From contig NC_077231.1 of NCBI RefSeq assembly GCF_027887165.1, positions 194,358,334 to 194,422,333 of the forward strand: 64,000 bases of DNA. Reading direction: 5' to 3'. The position numbers and the translations under genes are program-made. The stretch is from Monodelphis domestica (Eukaryota; Chordata; Mammalia; Didelphimorphia; Didelphidae). The notes beneath the pieces are model-generated. The model was given only the letters and a program-made list of their open reading frames with translations, was not told where the DNA came from and did not search any database. Of this stretch, positions 58,460 to 64,000 are shown piece after piece (the first letter of the stretch is position 1; each line of letters begins with the position of its first letter).

Positions 58460-59163
58460 TTAACTTTTAAGTAATCATTCTATTTCTTTAAAATCCATAT
58501 GTTTATTACATTGGTGAATGGGGATTGGGAAATAATATTTTGATTTTTTTCCTATTTAGTTTTGTTCGTTTTAAATGTGATTTTCAATTTGAGTTTATGG
58601 AATTATACCTGATATTTGGTATCGAAGGATCAGATTACAATGACAGTACTGCGTACCCCAAAAGCTTATACTATTGAAACCTGCCATTGGGAATTAATTG
58701 AGTCTGATTCCAGATAAACTACAAAGAAAGTGTTAATAAGCCAGTGATCAGTGCTAATAAATCAATGATCATGGATGTCAATAGCTCTTGGTGGGGTGAT
58801 ATATGTCAGTGCTACAGTTTGGGAGATCTGTCTCAGGGAAGGGTTGGAAGAATAACTGTTCAGCAAAGACTCTGAGATAGAACAATTCTGACTTATCCTG
58901 GTAGGACATCTCCTTCTGTAGAAAATATTCTCACTTAGCTCTAACTGTATTTTGCTATCTCTTCAGCTCTTATATAGAGTAGAAATCAGGCCAGGGGATC
59001 ACATTCCCTTTTTTTGTCATACTTCTGTCCCCATTTTTTTTGGTATGGCAACTTTATTTAGATATGACAGATGGTGGGTAACTACAATATTGCTTTACCT
59101 GACCTACATGCTTGTAGGATAAAAAAATTTATCTACCAGACCATGGATAAGTATTAGGAACTA
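58460..59163. other. Unassigned stretch between env fossil and LTR X2
   Basis: No recognised retroviral part, host gene or repeat. It may be decayed 3' sequence of the ERV. Confidence 0.3.
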
Positions 59164-59879
59164 TGAAGATTAAATTTAACTCTCCTGATTGTGAAAATGA
59201 AAATACTTAACTCTCCTCTGATTATAACAATGAAAATATTTAACTCTTCCCTGATTGTGAAGATTAAATTGTAACCCCTGACTATTTTTAGATTTAATCC
59301 CCATAAGTGTAAACATCCTACTTAAAGTAAAGTATGGAGATCTGCTCATTTTTAGATCTACTCACCAAAAGCGCAAATATCCCACTTAATCATGAAGTGG
59401 GAGATCTGTGTCCCACAGGTGTGATAGTGGGTGATGAATCAGAATTGACTGACTGATTTCTGGGCAGTCCTAGAGTAGGACTTCAACTATGATTGGTAGA
59501 TGTGGAATTAGGGGAAAGTACAGGAAGCAATGCAAGAGAAAATGTCTTTAAAAGGGGCTTTCATTTCCTGTGAGAGAGAGTTATTCATTTTTTGGAAGTG
59601 GAGACTAGAGAAATTTTTCATTCTTTGATCTTCCTGAGACCCTGTTCCTATGAACTGACACTTAGTGAGTGAAAAGCTGGATTTTCTGAAAATGGTGGTG
59701 GGGGTGTTTAGGCTAGATATCTTACCTTATCCTTTCTCTGATTTCTTGCTTTACTCTTTCTACATTTTGTAAATAAATTGTAAATAAAATCTCTTTGGAA
59801 TTAATTAAATTCCTGACAATCACACTCTTAAATAACCCAGTCCAACCCTTTTAAAAACAAACCTGTTTTAACCTTTACA
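59164..59879 (+). mobile_element. LTR (X2), same family as X1
   Basis: It shares with X1 the GTGTCCCACAGGTGTGATAG-like U3 block, GATTGGTAGATGT, CCTGTGAG, AGTGAGTGAAAAGC, TTAGGCTAGATATCTTACC, ATTTTGTAAATAAATTGT and the CAGTCCAA end, finishing at TTTACA. The first ~110 bp are three to four degenerate copies of an about 37-bp unit containing TTAACTCT. It is either the 3' LTR of the env-bearing fossil or another solo LTR; no clear TSD was found. Confidence 0.7.
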
Positions 59880-59905
59880 GGACTTTTTATAATTTAAAAA
59901 AATCA

Positions 59906-59955
59906 CACACACACATATATATATATATGCACATATATCTATACACACACATATA
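59906..59955. repeat. (CA)n(TA)n microsatellite
   Basis: CA and TA dinucleotide runs just after LTR X2. Confidence 0.85.
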
Positions 59956-60630
59956 ATCTCTAATTTTTGGGAAAGGCAAATGTATTGTTTAGATGACATT
60001 TAATGCACTTTAAAATAATTAGCCTAGCCATACAGCCTATATTAAGTCTATTGTTGTTCTAAATGAATACACCCTGTGTTGGAACGTTATTTTTTGTTAC
60101 CATCAAGTTATGTATGTGCTTGTATGTAAGGTTAAATAGTATCTCATCCTCATGACAGGGGATTGTGGAACTATCCTAAAGGTTCATAGATTGAATTTTT
60201 AAAAGCAAATTTAGAAGTTATCACCAGTAACCTGGGCCAGGAAAGCAGATCTCCTGGAGAAAATACTGGGAGGACCATCATGATTCCAGATGGACTAAAA
60301 CAATGATAGCAATTGAAGATGTTTCCAGAAATTAGATACTACATCATGAGACTCTGAGTAAGGTTTTGTATATAACAAATTGAACTATAGGATTTGGATC
60401 CTCCATCTACTTCTGTCCTTCCCATATACTTATATTTTATTTTGATTGTAAAACTCTTGTGCCAGAAAAAGGGGAATCCCCCTTAATAACTCCTTGGCAA
60501 TGTATCCATCAATCAATTTTTATGTTAGGAAATGTAATTAGACCTCTCTGAAATATATAATACCATTGGGCATTTATGTACCTTGGTGAGATAATCCTGA
60601 AGAATACAGATATTATATATGGAATGATTA
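59955..60630. other. Intergenic, nothing recognised
   Basis: No supported gene. Confidence 0.35.
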
Positions 60631-60634
60631 AACT

Positions 60635-61110
60635 TGGGGCACAGCCAAGATGGCAGCTTAGAAACAGTGAAAGTTGAAATCTATCTGACAATCCTTTCAA
60701 ATCAATCTTTAAAAGGTGCTTCAAAACTACAGGAGTCAAACATCAACAACAAGATGGAGTGAGGGGCTTCTCATGCTGAATACAACTAGAAAGGTAGTCA
60801 GAGAGAGTTGATTTTCACAGTATAAAGTGGAACTGGAAGCAAAACTTCACACCTACTGTGCCAGGTTCCAAGTATGGACATAGGCTAACTTTGGAGTCCC
60901 AGGAGCCTGGCTACACCACCAACAGAGAATATCATGCCTCAAACCCATCTCTTGAAGTTCAAGGCCCTGGCACCATCCTCCAGTGAGGCCTAGAAGTCCA
61001 TAGCCACTTGACCCTTTCAAGTCTGCCCTGTGGTGAAGACCTAGACCCAGAGTAAAATAGCTCACAGTGCTGAGTCCTGCAAGCCATCAGTAGAGGAGAA
61101 AGAATCAGTA
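60635..61110 (+). mobile_element. Probable L1 5'UTR remnant, sense
   Basis: Starts GGGGCACAGCCAAGATGGCA, the typical L1 5' beginning, followed by G/C-richer sequence without an ORF1. Family placement is tentative. Confidence 0.45.
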
Positions 61111-61189
61111 GCTTTCAGAATTCCCAATTCACACACAAAAAATTTTAAAAGACTGGGAAAATGAGAAAAAACAAAAGAAACAAGGTGAA

Positions 61190-61310
61190 GTGATTTGGCA
61201 AGGTCACATAGCTAGTAAATGTCTGAGACCAGATTTGAACCCTAGAAGGTGAGTCTTTCGAACTTTAGACCCAACACTCTAACCACTGTACCATCTACCT
61301 GCTCTCATTC
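61190..61310 (-). mobile_element. SINE/MIR remnant, antisense
   Basis: GTGATTTGGCAAGGTCACAT, AGCTAGTAAATGTCTGAGAC and AACCACTGTACCATCTACCT. Confidence 0.65.
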
Positions 61311-61765
61311 ATTTTAGGGACTTCTTTTTCTACAAGCCACCAGAAGTGGTCTGGATCCTAGGGCCTTTGTTTTTCTCAATCCAGATATTCTTTTTTTGCT
61401 GTTTCCCTTGCAAATGAACAGGAAACATTCAGGGAAAGTTAAAAATCTTCGGGGAGAACTACAGCAAGGCATGATACCCTGCCTCAATTATTTGTTTGAA
61501 ATTCTTGTCTTGTCTATTAGGTATATGTGATGAGTAACAAATAGCTCCAAACTTTGAACTAGGTTTTACATCCTAAAAAGTTGATTTCAAATGTTTTCTG
61601 GGGATTCCATCTTGAAAAGGAAACAATAACTGCAAAAGATAAGAATTTCAGCAAGCCTTCCACATCAGCATCAATCAGTATATGCCAAAGGTAGGACTTG
61701 TAGGTCTTTTTGGCTCTAAGGACAGTTCTTCATGCAGCATACAGACTTGCTTGAATGCTGAAAGT
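61310..61765. other. Intergenic, nothing recognised
   Basis: No supported gene. Confidence 0.35.
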
Positions 61766-61890
61766 CTCTGACTTTATTTTTTTATTTTTTAAAAATTTTT
61801 AAATTTTTTTCCTACTTTAAACATTATTTTATTTGGTCATTTCCAAACATTATTCATTGGAAACAAAGATCATTTTCTTTTCCTCCCCCC

Positions 61891-62839
61891 TGTTACAAGG
61901 GAATCACTTAAAAGACTGATATATATTAATTTAAGGTCGCCAAGGAATCAGCTATGTAATTCCTAAATGAAAACTTAAGTCAGCCGTCAATCTTTTATGG
62001 AGTTTAATTATAATAGGAGGAAGTAATTAGAGATAGAGAGAGAGAAAAGGGAGAGAAGGAAATAGGGCTTAAATACCCCTTCTGTTTAGGCTGGGTCAAA
62101 AGGCCCAAGCCCTTAGATAGCTGGGGCAAAGAAAAGAGATCAGTCCCTATTACTCACGTGACCAAAATGGAGAAACAGTCTCAGAGGCCCCCACCTTCAG
62201 CTTCCTTCAGAGCAAGCTTCTCAGAGCCCACACGAACCACACCGACCAACTACTCAACCCTCTCGAGTCTTCAGACCCCCCTGATCTTTAAGGAAACCAT
62301 CCAAGTTGCCTCCCCTCAGTTCTCCCATCTACCAATCACTGTCCATCAATTTCCCTGTGCCAATGGAGGCTCTACCTTAACCCAGGACCGCCCAGAGGCT
62401 TTGCACATGTCTGTTGAAGGTCATATTTTCAAATGATTAAATCTTTGCTCCTTTGCTACAGCCCTTTCTAAATCCTGTTAACCTGAGTAGGGTAGAGATT
62501 GGAATAATTAAATTTTGATCTAGGCTGCAGCCCTTACTCAATCCTGTTAGGACTGAATAGGGTGGAGATTTATTCCAAGTATCTCCATTGTATCAATTCT
62601 AAAATCAATCATGATTCAAAGAAATTCCTGTTCTATGCTTAAGCATAGGTCAAAGCCCTTTCCATTGTTCAGCAAAAGGTTTCTGTCCTAAAGTAATCTT
62701 AAGAAGGGAAGAGAAGGAACCTCCCATGCCAATGGGGTTCCCATTCCAATAGACTATCAGTAAGAAATTTTCCAAGTATGAAATATCCCAATGGTAAAAT
62801 TTCCAACATTTATAAGTCTAAGGAATTTTGAGGTTTACA
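61891..62839 (-). mobile_element. Solo LTR (Y1) inside an L1 3'UTR
   Basis: On the top strand it runs TGTTACAAGGG to GAGGTTTACA (949 bp, TG...CA ends) within the C-rich tract of the L1. C runs on both sides leave the TSD as some of CCCCC and so ambiguous. It carries the family GTGAGT motif (complement near 62155). No internal ERV sequence lies in the L1, so it is a solo LTR. Confidence 0.85.
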
Positions 62840-63103
62840 CCCCCAACCAGCTTCCCACCACCTCTCCCATAGCTGATGCACGATTCCACTGGGTATCACA
62901 TGTGTTCTTGGCTCGAACCCATTTCCATGTTGTTGGTATTTGCATTAGAGTGTTCATTTAGAGTCTCTCCTCAGTCGTATCCCCTTCCCCCCTGTAGTCA
63001 AGCAGTTGCTTTTCCTCGGTGTTTTTACTTCCATAGTTTATCCTCTGCTTGTGGATAGTGTTTTTTAGATCCCTGCAGATTGTTCAGGGACATTGCATTG
63101 ACA

Positions 63104-63895
63104 CTAATGGAGAAGTCCATTACCTTTGATTGTACCACAGTGTATATCAGTCTCTGTGTATAATGTTTTCCTGGTTCTGCTTCTTTTGCTCTGCATCACT
63201 TCCTGGAGGTCTTTCCAGTCTCCATGGAATTCCTCTACTTTATTATTCCTTTTAGCACAATAGTATTCCATCACCAACATATACCACAATTTGTTCAGCC
63301 ATTCCCCAATTGAAGGGCATCTCCTCATTTTCCAATTTCTGGCCACCACAAAGAGCGCAGATATGAATATTCTTGAACAAGTCTTTTTACTTATTGTCTC
63401 TTTGGGGTACAAACCCAGCAGTGCTATAGCTGGATCAGAGGGCAGACAGTCCCTTATCACCCTTTGGGCATAGTTCCAGATTGCTCTGCAGAATGGTTGG
63501 ATCAATTCACAACTCCACCAGCAATGAATTAATGGCCCTAATTTGCCACATTCCCTCCAGCATTCATTACTTTCCATAGTTGTCATGTTAGCCAATCTGC
63601 TAGGTGTGAGGTGATACCTCAGGGTTGTTTTGATTTGCATCTCTCTGATTATAAGAGATATAGAGCACTTTTTCATGTGCTTATTAATAGTTTTGATTTC
63701 TTTGGCTGAGAACTGCCTGTTCATGTCCCTTGCCCATTTATCAATTGGATAATGGCTTGATTTTTTGTACAATTGATTTAGCTCTTTGTAAATTTGAGTA
63801 ATTAAACCTTTGTCAGAGGTTTTTATGAAGATTGCTTCCCAATTTGTTGCTTCCCTTCTGATTGTAGTTACATTGCATTGGTTTTGTTTGTACAA
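63104..63895 (-). pseudogene. L1 ORF2p C-terminal part
   Basis: One uninterrupted minus-strand frame of about 260 codons reads the ORF2 C-terminus: [40 protein letters not shown], then CWRECGKLGPLIHCWWSC (cysteine-rich domain) and SIGEWLNKLWYMLVMEYYCA. Upstream parts lie outside the window. The intact frame suggests a fairly recent copy, yet it predates LTR Y1. Confidence 0.9.
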
Positions 63896-64000
63896 AAACT
63901 TTTTAATTTGATGTATTCCAGATTATTAATTTTGCATTTTGTGACTCTTTCTAAGTCTTGCTTGGTTTTAAAGCCTCTCCCTTCCCAAAGGTCTGACATG

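Larger units (their letters stand above)
53830..58460 (+). pseudogene. Fossil gammaretrovirus-like ERV: part of pol and env
   Basis: The order of parts is the end of RNase H (about 53855), integrase (about 54000-54605, continuing 56030-56247 and 56969-57230), then env with a recognisable transmembrane subunit (about 58020-58430) and membrane anchor. gag, protease and most of reverse transcriptase are absent. Parts of the integrase C-terminus and of the env ectodomain resemble class I (gammaretrovirus-like) ERVs. It is broken, with many breaks, and is interrupted by two solo LTRs (54610-56029 and 56248-56968). It is older than both insertions. Confidence 0.8.
61768..64000 (-). mobile_element. 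L1, antisense, split by a solo LTR and cut by the window edge
   Basis: The T-rich left end and TCCAAACATTATTCATTGG/TTTTCTTTTCCTCCCCCC are the L1 3' end. After the LTR it resumes with CCCAACCAGCTTCCCACCAC and the ORF2 end. It is closely related to the L1 at 16467-18415 and continues past 64000. Confidence 0.9.

Noticed and set aside
62158-62436. 92-codon open frame on the + strand
   Set aside because: It lies within the antisense solo LTR Y1 and has no domain; it is accidental.
1-64000. CRISPR arrays, operons, bacterial-type promoters and ribosome binding sites
   Set aside because: The window is vertebrate nuclear DNA; no regularly spaced repeats of that kind were seen.

Overview
The window is nuclear DNA from a marsupial. 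The evidence is the dense set of marsupial-type retroposons: tRNA-derived SINEs ending in a GGTAAGGGTTT-type tail (MON1/WALLSI-like), MAR1-like SINEs ending in GACTGAACAACAAC, marsupial L1 ORF1/ORF2 copies, old MIR/THER1 and L2 remnants, a Tigger1 derivative, an OposCharlie-like hAT element and gammaretrovirus-like LTR elements. The species cannot be fixed from the sequence alone. Repeat family names are from memory of the consensus sequences, not from a database search.

One host gene is well supported: a three-coding-exon hyaluronidase on the + strand at 10994-15656 (exons 10994-11953, 13100-13189, 14850-15656). It matches PH-20/SPAM1, the GPI-anchored sperm-surface hyaluronidase. The predicted protein is 618 residues against 509 in human. 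The catalytic D147/E149 pair, the disulfide cysteines and the EGF-like cysteines all fall in the human spacing. The extra length is an Asn/Ser/Thr-rich stalk with several N-glycosylation sequons before a hydrophobic C-terminal tail. A 5' splice acceptor lies at 10926 and a poly(A) signal at 16214.

Layout. 1-2425: antisense L1 5' half (5'UTR, ORF1). 2425-5960: old SINEs, an L2 tail and unidentified sequence. 5960-7234: processed pseudogene of the splicing factor PRPF6, with a 3'-terminal L1 fragment inserted at 7235-8338. 8740-9290: an unidentified coding-like antisense stretch. 10927-16240: SPAM1. 16452-18430: a younger antisense L1 with a perfect 15-bp target-site duplication (TSD). 18.4-46.6 kb: no genes seen; scattered SINEs, MIR, L2, old L1, a Tigger1-like element (38132-38960) and a hAT miniature element (43877-44101). 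46620-48751: two related LTRs head to head, forming a ~2.1-kb imperfect palindrome. 53830-59879: a fossil gammaretrovirus-like element (pol, env) into which two solo LTRs have inserted, each with a 4-bp TSD, one of them in turn carrying an L1 fragment. 61765-64000: another antisense L1 split by a solo LTR.

No novel multi-gene system was found. The observations most worth checking are the lengthened PH-20 stalk, the inverted LTR pair, a perfect 23-bp hairpin at 23820-23869 that looks like a template-switch scar, and the dated-by-nesting series of insertions.
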